Source of the DNA: Gracilaria caudata
Lineage: Eukaryota; Rhodophyta; Florideophyceae; Gracilariales; Gracilariaceae
Direction: 5' to 3'
Length of the DNA: 64,000 nucleotides
NCBI GenBank assembly: GCA_030374735.1
Contig: JASCIV010000029.1
Location: forward strand, 1 to 64,000
The notes under the pieces are model-generated. The model searched no databases and had not been told where the DNA came from. It saw only the letters and a program-made list of their open reading frames with translations. A program made the position numbers and the translations under genes. Shown here piece by piece: positions 37,268-49,389 of this stretch. Every line of letters begins with the position of its first letter. Positions within the stretch are counted from its first letter, which is position 1.

Positions 37268-37950
37268 CTGCCTGCCTTCGTTTTCCGCCCTGCTCACTAC
37301 CGCCACACGGGACGTGTTTTGAACACGGAATACTGATGCTCTCAGCTCACCCTTGGTCTTCAGTAATGTGTTGCATCCAAGCCCTAAATTTTGGACCTTG
37401 ATTGATGGTTCGCCATGAATCTTCCAGATTATAAACTCGGCAAACAAAAGCTTCCAGCATAAACAAGCTGTCTATCACCACATCAATGCCGTTCTCGGGG
37501 CTTTTGGCTTAATTGCCGCCGAACAGTTGAATCCTGGTTGCGCTGGTGCCTGGTGCCGAACGTTGTCGAACAAAGATTTGTTCGTGTTTTATTTTTCTTT
37601 AGAATACAGAATAACAAAAATATTGCCCCTGGCGTTCTCGTAGATAAACGGTATCGTAGTTTAGACGTCTGAGGCGCTACAGATCAAAGGGGCTCTTCGC
37701 TAGAAAGATAGGGCTCACAGCACAGCGAAACCCGAGTTGGCGATGACTAATAACCCTCAAACGCAAGTGGCCCCGCCAGTGAGTTTCGCGCCAGCTTCAA
37801 ATTACAAACTCAGTTCTCAGCGCAGACAGATCGCCGATTACAAAGCCAGAGCATGATATGCAGCAACGCGAGCGCGGGAAAATTTTTACATGTGCATCGG
37901 AATCGCGTTACGACAATTTGGAGCGACAGTTAACATTCTAACGAGTTTGT
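37268..37950. other. intergenic, origin unclear
   Basis: Continues the bacterial-looking stretch up to about 37447 with a second open frame (TKGELRASVFRVQ...), then AT-rich sequence to the BiP stop. No further gene is recognised. Confidence 0.4.
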
Positions 37951-39939
37951 CTACAATTCCTCATGGGCATCATCATCATCATCGTCCTCTTCTTCAGGAG
38001 CGCCACCAGCGCCTCCTTGACCACCACCAACCTTCTTCATAATAGGTTCCGCTATTTCCTTAAGGTCGTTCAACCGTGACTCAATGTCCTCAGCATCGGC
38101 ATCATCAGCTTCGGTGTCCAACCATTCCTGCGCTTCCTTCACGGCAGACTCGAGCGCTTCGATATCTCCGTCATCGACCTTGTCCTCGAGCTTTTCCTTC
38201 TCTTCCAGAGTACCCTTGACAGTGAAGATGAAGTTCTCAAGGTGGTTCTTCGCCTCCACCTTCTTCTTGATCTTTTCGTCTTCCTCCTTCATTTCCTCGG
38301 CTTCACGAACCATACGTTCGATCTCTTCCTCAGAGAGTCTGCCCTTGTCGTTTGTGATAGTGATGCTTTCCTTGTTGGATGCGCCCTTCTCTTCAGCAGC
38401 TACACTGAGGATACCATTCGCATCAACATCAAAGGTAACAAGGATCTGAGGATCCCCTCGTGGTGCCTTGCGGATACCGCTCAGGTCAAACTTACCCAGC
38501 ATATGACAGTCCTTGGTCATGGCACGTTCACCCTCATACACCTGGATACTGACGACTTCCTGGTTGTCCTGGTAAGTGGTGAAAGTCTGACTTTTGCTGG
38601 CAGGCACCTTTGAGTTACGCGGAATAATCTTGCTCATGACACCACCAACAGTCTCAATACCGAGAGAGAGCGGGGCAACGTCAACTAACACGATGTTGTC
38701 AGTAGTCTCACCGCCATCACCAGAGAGGATACCGGCCTGAACAGCGGCGCCGTAGGCAACAGCCTCATCGGGATTGATACCCTTGCTCGGAGCCTTTCCA
38801 TTGAAGAAGTCACTGACAAGCTGCTGCACCTTCGGGATACGAGTGGAACCTCCGACAAGCACAACTTCGTGGACCTGGCCCTTGGTCATGTCAGCATCCT
38901 TGAGCACCTTTTCGACGGGCTTCAGCGTACGTCTGAACAAGTCAGAGTTGAGTTCCTCAAACCTAGCGCGAGTGAGAGTCTCGGAGAAGTCCTGACCGTC
39001 GAAGAGAGACTCAATTTCAATGCGCACCTGAGTCTGGGAAGAAAGAGCGCGCTTAGCCTTCTCACATTCACGGCGAAGCTTGGCAAGAGCACGCTTGTCC
39101 TTGGACAAGTCCTTTCCGTACTTGCGCTTGAAGAGCTTCATCATGTAGTCCATGACTCTCTGATCGAAATCTTCTCCACCAAGGTGAGTATCTCCGTTGG
39201 TAGCAAGCACTTCGAACACTCCGTCATCGATGGTGAGAAGAGTGACATCAAAGGTACCGCCACCGAGATCGAAGACCAGAATGTTCTTCTCACCCTTCTT
39301 GTTGAGGCCGTAAGCGATAGCGGCCGCAGTGGGTTCGTTGATAATACGCATGACGTTAAGGCCAGCAATTGTACCCGCATCTTTGGTGGCCTGTCTCTGG
39401 GCATCATTGAAGTAGGCCGGGACGGTAACGACTGCGTTCTTAACCTCCTTACCAAGGTACTCTTCGGCGGTCTTCTTCATCTTTCCAAGAACCATAGCGG
39501 AAATCTGTTCCGGAGAGAAAGTTTTCTCCTCTCCCTTGACGTCGATAGAAATCATAGGCTTGTCACCCTGGTTAACGATCTTGTACGGCAAGAGTTTCTT
39601 GTCGCGTTGCACAGTGGCGTCAGTGTACTTGCGCCCGATGAGACGCTTGACATCGAACACAGTGTTGACGGGATTCATGGCGGCCTGGTTCTTGGCGGCA
39701 TCTCCGATTAATCGCTCTTCAGAGGTGAAGGCTACATATGAAGGGGTGATGCGGTTGCCCTGGTCATTAGCGATGATTTCAACCTGACCATTTTGCATTA
39801 CGCCGACGCATGAGTAGGTGGTTCCCAGATCAATCCCGATGACGGTACCTACATTTTCGGTAGTGGCCGTACAGGCGATAATGAGAGAAGCGAACAACAA
39901 AAAGAACGCCGTTTGGCGTTTGAACGAAGGAACGGACAT
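37951..39939 (-). CDS. BIP: BiP/GRP78, ER-lumenal Hsp70 chaperone
   Basis: 662 residues, single exon, ATG at 39939. A hydrophobic signal peptide ([17 protein letters not shown], about 10-27) precedes the ATPase domain with [14 protein letters not shown], the [12 protein letters not shown] phosphate loop, [11 protein letters not shown] and the [11 protein letters not shown] motif. The substrate-binding domain and helical lid follow. The protein ends in an acidic [14 protein letters not shown] tail; HEEL is an HDEL/KDEL-type ER retrieval signal. BiP folds secretory proteins, gates Sec61 and represses the unfolded-protein sensors. Length and motifs are those of a complete BiP. The promoter has a TATA box and ACGTG cores. 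Confidence 0.97.
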   Translation of the reverse strand: MSVPSFKRQTAFFLLFASLIIACTATTENVGTVIGIDLGTTYSCVGVMQNGQVEIIANDQGNRITPSYVAFTSEERLIGDAAKNQAAMNPVNTVFDVKRLIGRKYTDATVQRDKKLLPYKIVNQGDKPMISIDVKGEEKTFSPEQISAMVLGKMKKTAEEYLGKEVKNAVVTVPAYFNDAQRQATKDAGTIAGLNVMRIINEPTAAAIAYGLNKKGEKNILVFDLGGGTFDVTLLTIDDGVFEVLATNGDTHLGGEDFDQRVMDYMMKLFKRKYGKDLSKDKRALAKLRRECEKAKRALSSQTQVRIEIESLFDGQDFSETLTRARFEELNSDLFRRTLKPVEKVLKDADMTKGQVHEVVLVGGSTRIPKVQQLVSDFFNGKAPSKGINPDEAVAYGAAVQAGILSGDGGETTDNIVLVDVAPLSLGIETVGGVMSKIIPRNSKVPASKSQTFTTYQDNQEVVSIQVYEGERAMTKDCHMLGKFDLSGIRKAPRGDPQILVTFDVDANGILSVAAEEKGASNKESITITNDKGRLSEEEIERMVREAEEMKEEDEKIKKKVEAKNHLENFIFTVKGTLEEKEKLEDKVDDGDIEALESAVKEAQEWLDTEADDADAEDIESRLNDLKEIAEPIMKKVGGGQGGAGGAPEEEDDDDDDAHEEL

Positions 39940-40300
39940 GACGACGATAAAAGTGAGAGTTCCTCAATAATCGGGGAAGCTTGGGGGAAGTTAAAAGGTT
40001 AAATAAACGAAAACAGTGAGAACAAAGGACGGGTGGGGGAGGAGGAGGAGGAGGGAGAGGGATGGATGGAGCACAAAGCCTTGTCTCGCCGGAAAGGGAC
40101 AGAACGTTTTTATAGTAGAGCCCGATGTGAACGGAGGAGTGGCAGACAAATGGCTATCTGGTAAGCAACACGTACTTGGAACTACAGCACACGTTGTGGA
40201 TTGACGTTGATGAGGTGGCGAAACAGTGAAGACGAATGAGGTGTTCACACGTGCGTGCGGTGCTTCGCCTAGCTCGCTCATTGGCTGTATCTGTCTGTTT
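39940..40300 (-). promoter_or_regulatory. BiP promoter: TATA box, ACGTG cores, CCAAT
   Basis: On the minus strand TATAAAAA (40114-40107) lies about 170 bases before the BiP ATG. Upstream are a CACGTG palindrome (40248-40253), two more ACGTG/CACGT cores near 40169 and 40192, and a CCAAT box (40284-40280). ACGTG/CCACG cores with CCAAT recall animal and plant ER-stress elements, although the exact CCAAT-N9-CCACG spacing is not present. Confidence 0.5.
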
Positions 40301-40548
40301 GAGGGCGAAGGTCAGTCATTGTGAGCGAAGGCTCGCAGAAATGTTGATTGAGCGGCACTCTTGAACACAAAATTTCCGATAAATTTGACGGGGTGCAATC
40401 GGCAACCAGCCGTGACTGGCGCAGAGACTACTAGCGCGCAGGTGGTCCGCAACGTGTGCAATCGAGGTAATGATTGAGGCCCGTCGGCTGCCTCGCACTT
40501 TGCAGCCACTTCAATCTTTGTTGCTTTCTATCTACACTTTCCTCACAA

Positions 40549-41508
40549 TTACTTTGCATCCACCTTGGTTTTCTTCACGGTCCTTGCATCACTCGCCGAG
40601 TCATCCCTTGCGGCCACAACCTTCTCACCGGGCAGCGAAAGATATATCTGCACGGCCGGTGAGCGACTGGTTTTCAAACTAAACGATTGAATATCGTTCC
40701 AGCCACGTTGACAACGTCGAATAATGCCATCGACAGCCATCAACACATTATCCACGATTTGTTCCTCACTGAAGTCACTCCTGCCCACCTTCACATTCGT
40801 GCAAGTGCCCTGTCTCGGAGTGAACGGCGTACTCTTCAACGTTCTTTGAATTGAAGCAACCACATCTTTTGTCATATCTACTGCGAGTGGCATCAGTTTG
40901 GACTGTAGAAACGCGTTGCCTAACAAGTTTGGCATCATTGGCGCAACTCTTTTATCCACCAGAAAGACGTCGTACAATGTACTTAGCTCGCGTTTTGCTT
41001 CATGTGTTCCATACCGTTTTCTTAACTTCTCGACGCCTAGAACGCGTGTGACGCCCCCGTTTCCGTGCTGTGCCAAATAATCTTTTACAAGACGCTGTGG
41101 ATCCTTCACAAACAGACACACTTCAGTTTCCCCTTCTTTCCACAGCGAATGTTTCAGAGCACTATGTGCGGCATGAAACGAAACAGAAACGTCAGTTGCG
41201 TATTAAAAAAAAAAGAGGGGTGATAGAAATGGTGAAACGCACATTGGCAAAGGACGCAGTTTTGACTTGAACGGCGGAAACGTGAACGTAACCACTAGAT
41301 GAAAGTCTCCTTCAGGTTGAAGCAATTGCTGCACGTCTTCTCCCGCTTGTATTAACTTTTCGTTGCGCTTTGTTTCGAACGCAACCGCATCTTTGACCAA
41401 AGCTTTCACAGCGGACCTGAGCGTGTCAAGCTGAATTCGGTCCACAGCCGCATCTTGCTCTTCAGCTTTGACAGAGTCCGAACGATTTCGACTACGCTTT
41501 TGTCCCAT
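40549..41508 (-). CDS. ribosomal L1-domain protein (RSL1D1 / Utp30-like), two exons
   Basis: Exon 1 41508-41243, intron 41242-41162 (81 bases, GTGCGT...CATAG, with a T-run), exon 2 41161-40549, giving 292 residues. The join restores a LRPLPIALKHSLW segment like the L1-domain entry of RSL1D1. Then come EVCLFVKDPQRLVKDYL, the STLYDVFLVDKRVAPMMPNLLG signature of the L1 fold's second subdomain, and VDNVLMAVDGI. The N-terminus is charged (MGQKRSRNRS) and the C-terminus ends basic (VKKTKVDAK), fitting a nucleolar protein. RSL1D1/Utp30/Cic1 proteins act in ribosome biogenesis; which yeast homologue is closest cannot be decided by eye. Confidence 0.82.
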
Positions 41509-43326
41509 TTCTGCCCGTTGTTGTTGTTCTTACGCGCAACGCTCTCGATGCGGGACGTAGTCCGCGGAAGATTGGTGTCGTCGCGGGCGCCGGAACGGCG
41601 GCGACAAGGATCACAGCCCTGTAATGATGGTGCTTACATTTAGTTTTACAACTGTACACGTGGTGATCTATGTGTGCTTGCGAGGGTTTGGTTGTCGATA
41701 AATTCAAATGATAGATTTCCCGCGCAGCGTGTGATGAGTATCGACGACGAGCGTTTTGTTGAGTTTAACTTTAGATGGGCCGTCGCGTTACTTGCGAGAG
41801 TTCACGAGGGAGAGACGTGTGTTGCGGTTGTGAGATGGTGCGGTAATGATGTATGGTGGAAGTAAACAAGTGATACGTTTGAAGGAAGGTGGTGACTTCG
41901 AAAAGGTTTGGATGCAGACGCTTTACAGAGTGTGGCTGGACGCTACACACACAAGTTGTGTGACACAACTGTACAAACTGCGCCTTAAGTGGAATTTGGC
42001 AGTGTGGCGCTTTCTGAAAACAGTCTCGAGGCGCTGGGACAGTACTTGTTGAGCCCTCAACTGAGGGTGAGATGACGTCAATGATGTGGGCGTTCAATGA
42101 ACGCGAACCTTTTTTTCGTCCAAAAGAGGTGTGCAGCTTGTCAGCAACAAGTGGGGTTCGTGTGAGCGCGGTGGGGAACGCGTAGCTTAGAGTGATCGGT
42201 TCGACCTGGAAGGAAAGGGTTTTGCGTACTGTTAGTTTTGTGCTCGTACGCTAGTACGGCCTTGTGTGGTAAGGGTTAAATATTGTAGTCGGGAGAACGT
42301 GCGTAACAAGCGGCACGTTGTTGTGCAGCACGGTTGAAGAAGAGGTAGGTTAGCGCTTTCTGATTCGAAGTTGACGGTTTGACTGGGAAGGCGTACACAA
42401 GGCCGCCATTGAGCGCAGAGCGCATTTGAACGGAACGATGTATGCAGAGAGCGAAATTTGAAAATTTGAGGCGAGCATCAGGCGTTGAGGTTGAACCGTT
42501 TCGAGAAGGGGGGGGGCGGGAGGGGGGACGAGAGCTCCATCATCACCGGGCCGGTGACACCGGCCAAGTGACAAGTGCAAATTAAACGGCGGCGCCCGCT
42601 GTGGCTGCAGTTTGTCAAGCGCGCGCGTCGGAAACCATGCGTGTGAGTTCCTCTTTGACGACGTCACGTTTACACTTCGCGTCGCCATTGTATATTCGCT
42701 ATGAACTCGCCCCAACGTCCGTCTTTTTGCGTGTCGCCTCTCATTTTATCTTATCGTTGCGCGCCGCGCTTTCTGACGTCATCGCAGACAGCACCGTCGC
42801 CGCCAGAGCCGCCGACGCCCGCCGACGCCACACCGCAACAGCGCCCGACACCGCCCATATTCCCGCGCCACGCCCCGCGTCCACCGCCAGAGCGCACGTT
42901 GTCTCCCAGTGCCGGAGGCGTGCCTACGGCACCCCCGGCAACCGAAAGCCACCGCGCCCGCCACGCGCCATACAAAGGCCAGAAGAGAAACTCGGGCTCC
43001 TGGAGCCAAAACGCCAGCGCGCTTTCGCTTTACAGCGGCGTTACGCTCGCGATCAGCGCACGCGCCGAACACGCGCGCATCGTCCGGCGCCGCTCGCTGC
43101 GCCGAGTGGTGCACACCCGCGCCACGCGATGCGCACCACTCGGCCGCACACAAAGGCGACGCACCACCAGCGGTATGTGCTCCGCGCTAGATAGCCGACC
43201 GTCCCGGTGATCAATCCGCTCCGCGACCTTCACGGCTGCATGCACAACGTCTCTGCACTCCGTGCCGACTGCACTTTCGGTCGACCTCAAGCGCTCTCTC
43301 TTCCTCGCTGCAGCTGACACGCCGAT
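41509..43326. other. intergenic region between divergent genes
   Basis: Contains both promoters. A G-run lies near 42508-42528. From 42700 onward the DNA becomes strongly GC-rich, and frames are Arg/Pro/Ala-rich in all phases. No gene is supported. Confidence 0.5.
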
Positions 43327-44673
43327 ATGACCGCGCCCTCACTTCCGTCGTGCGTTAGCGTCACGTCCACCTCGTTCCACTCGCCGCCGTCCAACTCGTC
43401 TGTCCGCTGTCCGTCGCACACCCCGTCGCCACCCACGCTCACCACGCTCAAGCCCCTGTCGCTCCCGCTCGACAAGCAGCGTCCCTCGCCGCCGCTTCCT
43501 TCCCCCACCACCCCCCTCTCCTTCACCGCCGACCTGCCCGCCCTGCGCGCCCCTCCGCAGACGCCCCCGAGCGTCGGCAGTGATCTCACCCGCTCCACGC
43601 CGTCGCCTGCCCCCCTCATCAGGCCGCATGCCGCTCGCGTTCGATCCGACTTCGATAAGAAAGTTGCGCCACTATCCACTCGGTCTTCAACGCTGGCGGC
43701 CGCAAGACTGAGAAGCACTACGCGCAGGCAGCGTCGCGCTGTGTCGCAGATGGTCAGCGATGTGTCTTCAAGCTTCGACCAGAGACGCCGCTCGCATATC
43801 GGATTTCGCGCCCCGGACTTGCCGGATGTGGTCTCGGAGATGTGGAACAACCTGAGCTTGGTGCCGTACCATAATAGTCAGCTCAATGTGATCGTGTTGT
43901 TCACCAATGCCATCCGTGCCGAGTTGAATGACATGAAATTCTTGCTGTGCTTGATGAGGGACACCACTTGTTCTGCAAACTCTCCACGCTCACTTCGAAA
44001 CCTTAACACCGATTTCGAGCTTTGGTTTTCAAGATTTTCTCACTTTGTACATCTCATCATGTATTGTGTGCAGACAAAGCTGTTTCCTCTCGTGGAGCAG
44101 TTTCTCAACAAACGAGATGTGATGACTAGTAGATGCATAGCATCCACAGAGGTTGCTGGCATGTCGTACATTCAAGCATGGAAGACAACATGTAGTTCGT
44201 TGCACATGTCCATTTCACAGCTGCTTCAACACATGTGCACCGCCGAGAACCGCGTGTTGTTGCTCACCGCGAAGCGACGACTGAGAAGTAATGGCAATAG
44301 GGTTCATCTGCTAGCATCGGCAAGTGAGTCCCTGGCCGTCCTACACCGCTCTTTCTCCAAGTTTCTTGACTCTTTGGACATGGCTTGCGAACGAGTCGTA
44401 TATCTCAAGGCGTCAACTCCGCTCTGCAAGCAGCTTCTTGAAGAGTTTGTGAGTGCGGTTGTGACTGAAGGAACAAAGGATTTGCCGCCATTGGGATGGA
44501 GCGCTTGTATTACTTTTACTAGATGGATTGAATCTAAGAAGATGAGGAATGAAATGGTGGGTAGGTTGGCTAGGATTGCCAAGATCTCCGTACTAGGTCG
44601 ATGTCTTGCTGACCAATCGCACCACGCCGTGGTTCGACTCTACAGAATGGTGTGGGCGAAAAGAGCGGGATGA
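43327..44673 (+). CDS. hemerythrin-like helical protein, paralogue 1
   Basis: 448 residues from the ATG at 43327. Residues 1-150 are Pro/Ser/Thr-rich, probably disordered, ending in a basic patch (RSTTRRQRR). Residues about 170-440 are all-helical and share a pattern with the proteins at 54672 and 55874: a NAIR helix (194-197), a helix with FSRFSHFVHLI, then KLFPLVEQFL (251-260), and a later helix SFSKFLDSLDMACERVV. This is the helix order of hemerythrin/HHE domains (H-N-A-I-R ... F-x2-F-x2-H ... E ... LFP). The first ligand His is replaced here (FTNAIR, not PHNAIR), so iron binding is doubtful. No signal peptide is seen. The function is unknown, and family assignment rests on pattern only. 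Confidence 0.6.
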   Translation: MTAPSLPSCVSVTSTSFHSPPSNSSVRCPSHTPSPPTLTTLKPLSLPLDKQRPSPPLPSPTTPLSFTADLPALRAPPQTPPSVGSDLTRSTPSPAPLIRPHAARVRSDFDKKVAPLSTRSSTLAAARLRSTTRRQRRAVSQMVSDVSSSFDQRRRSHIGFRAPDLPDVVSEMWNNLSLVPYHNSQLNVIVLFTNAIRAELNDMKFLLCLMRDTTCSANSPRSLRNLNTDFELWFSRFSHFVHLIMYCVQTKLFPLVEQFLNKRDVMTSRCIASTEVAGMSYIQAWKTTCSSLHMSISQLLQHMCTAENRVLLLTAKRRLRSNGNRVHLLASASESLAVLHRSFSKFLDSLDMACERVVYLKASTPLCKQLLEEFVSAVVTEGTKDLPPLGWSACITFTRWIESKKMRNEMVGRLARIAKISVLGRCLADQSHHAVVRLYRMVWAKRAG

Positions 44674-47349
44674 AACCGTGCACAAGAGAATATATTGTCG
44701 CTTGCGGTATAAACAACGGTATGGGGATATCTTCGTACCCTTGGGCACTGTATCTATGATAGACCGAATTTGTGCAACTCTTGTATGCACATCGACCGCA
44801 AAGATCACGCCCTGCGTTGGTGCCACGCAAAACGCTGCCGCGGCTCGGCTCCATCGTGATCCCTACCCACCAAATGCTGCGTATCGTATCTTCTGTGTGA
44901 CAGAACCCGTGTGTATAAAAGTGTTTGGGGGCCACCACGCTGCGATGGCGGACACGTGAGCGCTTCAACGTAGCTCGCTGTTGGCTACTTGCACATGACG
45001 TCATTTCAGTGTGGTGCACACAACCACCCATTTACAGCTGGGCCCGGTGCTTGGCCAATGCAGTGCCTTCTCGGAGTGTGTCAAGTCTCTTGAGCGCGCG
45101 CAAATTAGGGCGCCACAGCGGCGCAGTGCACAGCCGTCACTGTTGCTCTTGGATGATTGACCAAACTACTGCTGTGTGTGTGCGCGGCCGTTGTGGCTGG
45201 TCACCAGGTGCAGTGCCGTGCTGTGTTTTGACGCCACGGTTGTCGAAAGGCAGAACCCGCTGCCCGCCTTGTTCTGTGCAAAGGGTAACCTAACCCTGGT
45301 TAACGTCGTTACGACGGTATTACCAGGGCTTGGTATGTCGTTTAAAGGTATCTCCATCGGCCGCCATCATGTTGATTTGTTGCTAGGCTAGAGACAGCGT
45401 AGCTACCGATTCTCTTCCGTTAATAACATCTCGCCGCCATGAAACGTATCCCGTTTAACGTAAACTACAGCACTTCGCAGACTCCCGTAACATAGAGACA
45501 AAACTCTTCCTCTCTGTGTACCTGTTTCGAACAAATATCCGTGTGCACATGTCGCGCGCAACCCCATCCGCCGGTCGATCTATCGAACATCGTACGCCAG
45601 GTTGCACACCCAAAACCTTTGCAAGAACCTTCAAATACATCTGTAACTTAACTGATCTTCACGATCTCGCCACGTCGTACGACCAATCCCCACTTCGCTT
45701 CCGTGTAGCTTGATAGACGTCGAACGGCACAAGGTGTCCAGCTGAATTGCGTCTCACGTCAGTCACCGCTCTCCAGGAGAAGCCAGTGAGGACAGGCTCG
45801 GCCATCACAACTCGAGTCCACCACCTCACATCCTCTCGGCGCTGCACATAGAGCCGCGCTTATCCTTCGTCCCGCTGGAACTACATCTTTCGTCAAAGAG
45901 TGGAACATCCATTGAGCAGCAATTACCAACAACCAATCGCAACGTATGAACCCATTACAGAGGACATCTTGTTCCAATCATCATTATTTTTGGACACCCA
46001 TGCGTGCTCTTCACCAGTCTTCCTCGCCCACTTGTTGCTTCTAAAGTTTGCGCGCGTCTAAACTCGAGAGCCCGAAATGCCATCTTGTGACTGGTTCAAC
46101 TTAGGGTCGACTTCATGGTGTTTGTATCTCTCGACTCTCTTCCTTAGTTGTTTGTAATTACACCGCCATCAGACCGCTTCGTTGCGATGGGTGATGCCAC
46201 GAATCTCGAACAGATCGCCACACGTCTGGGAAAACGCCCTTGTTTTCCTCATGTAAACTCCTCCCAAAACATTCGTGTCCAGAAGAATCGCATGCACTCT
46301 TCGTGGCAAGCCCACAAGACGCCGTTGCTTCCCGAATGGCACACATGTGTGTCACATGGGCAACAACCGTTCGACAACCTCGGGTCATCCAGATCGGCTA
46401 GTGTTGCATTGAGCAATAGCAATTTATCTTTAGCATGAAATTGAGAGCCACGTCCAAAGCTCCCGTTCCCGTTGATTAATGTTCTCTTCCAACAGATGAA
46501 GGGTGCATGCTTGAATTCAATCAATGCTCACATGTTACACTTCTGAGTCGTTCCCAACATGTGCGAAGAACATATCTAAACATATGCTCTGGGCCCAACT
46601 GCGATCGTCCACGTTCTTTACCGAGCACACTTCCATTCAATCCTATCATAACGGGTCGCCGTAAATTCACTTCAAACTCATACCCAAACAAATCGGTTTT
46701 GTCAAGACCTCTTTCTCATGCCTCGAGCGAGCATGATGCTGGTAACCTCTAACAGTTCGAGTCTAATTGCCTCATGTACGCCGAGGGCACCCTTGTAATG
46801 GTTGGTCTTCTTCCTGCCTGGTTGATCGGTGCATAACATTCGTCGAAATTTGTGCGCTTTGATCAAGACTTTTCATCAACAAAGTACGGTTTTGTGTCAG
46901 CCGCTCTAGCACACTCAGTAACGGCTGCAGTTGACAGAGCCTCAGCGCAGAACGACAAAAGCATTCGGTGTCCGTCGGCAGTACGTTACATCAAGACATC
47001 CCCTTTCACCACAGCTTTCGTACTGAAGCTTTACAACACAAACCGAAGTCAGCTTGCACACCCATAGGGTCCCACTGCACAACAATACCCTGCCCCATCC
47101 AAACGATCTAGTTCTTGGTGCCGGGCCCATTGCACGTTCTTTCCTGTCTGTCAGCTATAGTTGTCCAACACCTGATGCTTTCTGCCGGACCACAACACTC
47201 CCAGTCCCTTGCTACGCTTGACCCAGAGATGCAGTTGTACCGTGCACTAGCGAGACAGATAAAAGACAAGGATGAACTGCGAGAGCACACCCCTGACCTA
47301 TCTCGTCGACCATTAACACTACTCTCACGCTATCAACACCATAATACCA
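44674..47349. other. intergenic, no supportable gene
   Basis: 2.7 kb with no frame showing a domain. A weak TATA-like GATAAAAG (47258-47265) lies about 90 bases before the Cys-rich gene at 47350. Confidence 0.5.
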
Positions 47350-47754
47350 ATGATATCCAAAATAACTCTCGCCTTTGTTCTCGTCCTGGCCGCTATTGCC
47401 AACGCTGGCGACGTCGTTCGTCAAGCCAGACTACCGGGCTCGTGCTGGCAAAGGTCTCAGCAATGCTGCTACGAAATCACTGAATGCGGATGGAGGTGCC
47501 GTGAAGGTAACGGATTCAAGCACTGCTGGAAAAAGTATTGCAATGTACCGGTTTGCTCTGAAATCAAGGCGCGTACCGCTGTTCCAAATAAGCCTGATGA
47601 CGAAATTGAATGGGGAACGGCCATCGTGACTGACTGTACTGAGAAGCCCGATGAATGTGGTTCTCACCAGGAGGGTATGGATTTCGACGTTGAAAGCGAG
47701 GCAGAGGAAGAATTGCCCATGCCGTCCGGCGAAGAGGAAGTGGGAGAAATGTAA
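47350..47754 (+). CDS. secreted ten-cysteine protein, tandem paralogue A
   Basis: 134 residues from the ATG at 47350. Residues 1-19 (MISKITLAFVLVLAAIANA) form a clear signal peptide. The mature protein has ten cysteines: GSCW, QQCCYE, TECGWRC, KHCW, KYC, PVC, TDC and DEC. An acidic tail follows (about 110-134, with SEAEEELPMPSGEEE). The same ten cysteines with similar spacing recur in the gene at 48991, and the segment ECGWRCREG is identical. Five disulfides are likely. The family is not one I recognise; an extracellular or cell-wall role is inferred only from the signal peptide. Single exon, with a TATA-like box about 90 bases upstream. Confidence 0.78.
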   Translation: MISKITLAFVLVLAAIANAGDVVRQARLPGSCWQRSQQCCYEITECGWRCREGNGFKHCWKKYCNVPVCSEIKARTAVPNKPDDEIEWGTAIVTDCTEKPDECGSHQEGMDFDVESEAEEELPMPSGEEEVGEM

Positions 47755-48990
47755 ACTCGCAACCAACGGACTGCCATCGGGAGAACGCAAAACAACAGAA
47801 AATGACTTCATGATACTCTCCTACATGGATAGATGACGGCAAATGGATTTCACATGCTTTGATGCGCGTCGTGCTATTGACTACTCCCATACGTTACAAG
47901 ATGAATTAACTCTATTAGTTATGTTTCACGATGCGATCGAACACGAAGTCCTTTTGCCAATTTGTCCTCCGTATTAGTACCAAAATCCAGTAAAGTAGTT
48001 AAACACCAGGGAACAGAAGAAGACCCAATCTCTTGTAGCTCTGCGTCAACGCCTGTCACTTCGTAGACATACTACATGTTCTACTCTTTTCTCCGCTTTG
48101 GCTGACATCTCTTCATGGGTGCGTTGCAGAAGGTTGAAACATGAGAACACTGAATTCCATTGACGCTTGGAGTCAGAGAAACTGAGCAAATTTGTATTTC
48201 ATATCCTACATATTGCATAGCTGCAGAGCACTGCTTCCGCCACTTCATATCCTTTTCCATGGCAAGCACCTTTGAAAAGGTTAGCAACATATTCAAAGAT
48301 TCATACTCGATTTAGAAGGAAACGTCAGCAGTAAAGAAAGAATCATACTGATGTGAAAATCCTCGTCCACAAAGTAGAATTTGTACCTTGTCACGCACAA
48401 CATGCAAAATAAACGTTCTCTAATGAGAAAGGTGATGTCTACACAAACAGTATAACAGGTGTGGTCTCGTTCTCAGTTTTATTCTCGCGAGCCATACCCA
48501 GAGGCCATGATGTGTTTCTCGCTGTAGCTTGTTGTGATTCCAAGAAACAGCGGAGCATCGTTTGACGTGTATTGACAGGCCTTTACATGGCCCTTGTAGA
48601 TCGAGAGTTACTTGCTCGAATAAGACAACTGAACAAAAGGCAGTACAATAGAAGGTGGTCCTATGAATCTAGAACAAGTGTTTTCACCTCCGAAACAGGG
48701 GCAGTGGAAGTCCCATGCAAGTTGCTTCCGCAGAAATGGCCCCTCATATGTGAAAATATGGGCCTCCCACGGAATAAGGCATGGCAGTCTTCGCCTAGAA
48801 CACAATGTTTGCCAGTGGTATATGGAGCGTGATGGTAATAGTATTCAAGTCCAAATTGAGGGAATTCTTGAGTTTCACGCAGCAGACTGTTTGCCCACCT
48901 CGTTTACAAGGTGTTTCACGCTGAGGTCCTCCTCGTTGTTCCCAAGTCAACAACGACACGAAGCTCGTTTTCGTGTTGGAGTGGCCCCAC
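47755..48990. other. intergenic spacer between the two ten-Cys paralogues
   Basis: About 1.2 kb. I see no gene. The paralogues differ enough that the spacer is not an obvious duplicate of flanking DNA. Confidence 0.5.
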
Positions 48991-49389
48991 ATGAATGTTG
49001 CAAAGACAATGGTATCACTCGTGTGCTTTCTCAGTCTACTGACAGCGCATTCTGTACATTCAATTCCATCAAGACTGCTCAACAAATGTTGGCGGCTGTC
49101 ACAAGAATGTTGCTACGAAACCGTGGAGTGTGGATGGAGATGTAGAGAAGGTTCTGGGTATAAGCATTGTTGGAGGAAACTGTGTTGGACTTTAGTGTGT
49201 ACGAATGTGAATGTTCGTCTGAGCAAGCCGGCAAAACCCGCTGATGAGATTGATTGGAAGAGGCCTGTGATTACGGATTGCACACTATATCCGGGAGAAT
49301 GTGGAAACTATCCTGTTGGAATGGACTATAACGTGGTTGCGGAGGACCGACCATTGGCATCTGGCGAAGAAGAAACGACGGAAAGGTAG
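48991..49389 (+). CDS. secreted ten-cysteine protein, tandem paralogue B
   Basis: 132 residues from the ATG at 48991. The signal peptide MNVAKTMVSLVCFLSLLTAH is followed by a ten-cysteine core (NKCW, QECCYE, VECGWRC, KHCW, KLC, LVC, TDC, GEC). It is clearly related to the protein at 47350: CWxxSQxCCYE, then ECGWRCREGxGxKHCWxK, and PxKPxDEIxW...DCTxxPxECG. The C-terminal acidic tail is shorter than in paralogue A (ends ASGEEETTER). Same strand, same single-exon structure, 1.2 kb downstream: a local duplication. Function unknown. Confidence 0.78.
   Translation: MNVAKTMVSLVCFLSLLTAHSVHSIPSRLLNKCWRLSQECCYETVECGWRCREGSGYKHCWRKLCWTLVCTNVNVRLSKPAKPADEIDWKRPVITDCTLYPGECGNYPVGMDYNVVAEDRPLASGEEETTER

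Noticed and set aside
38869..39711. 280-codon plus-strand frame opposite BiP
   Set aside because: Antisense shadow of a highly conserved gene with biased codon use.
42181..42215. tRNA-like tagcttag...ggttcgacc stretch
   Set aside because: A-box-like and B-box-like motifs are only about 15 bases apart; no cloverleaf can form.
42601..43194. Pro/Arg-rich frame upstream of the first hemerythrin-like gene
   Set aside because: Low complexity, no domain, and present in several frames.
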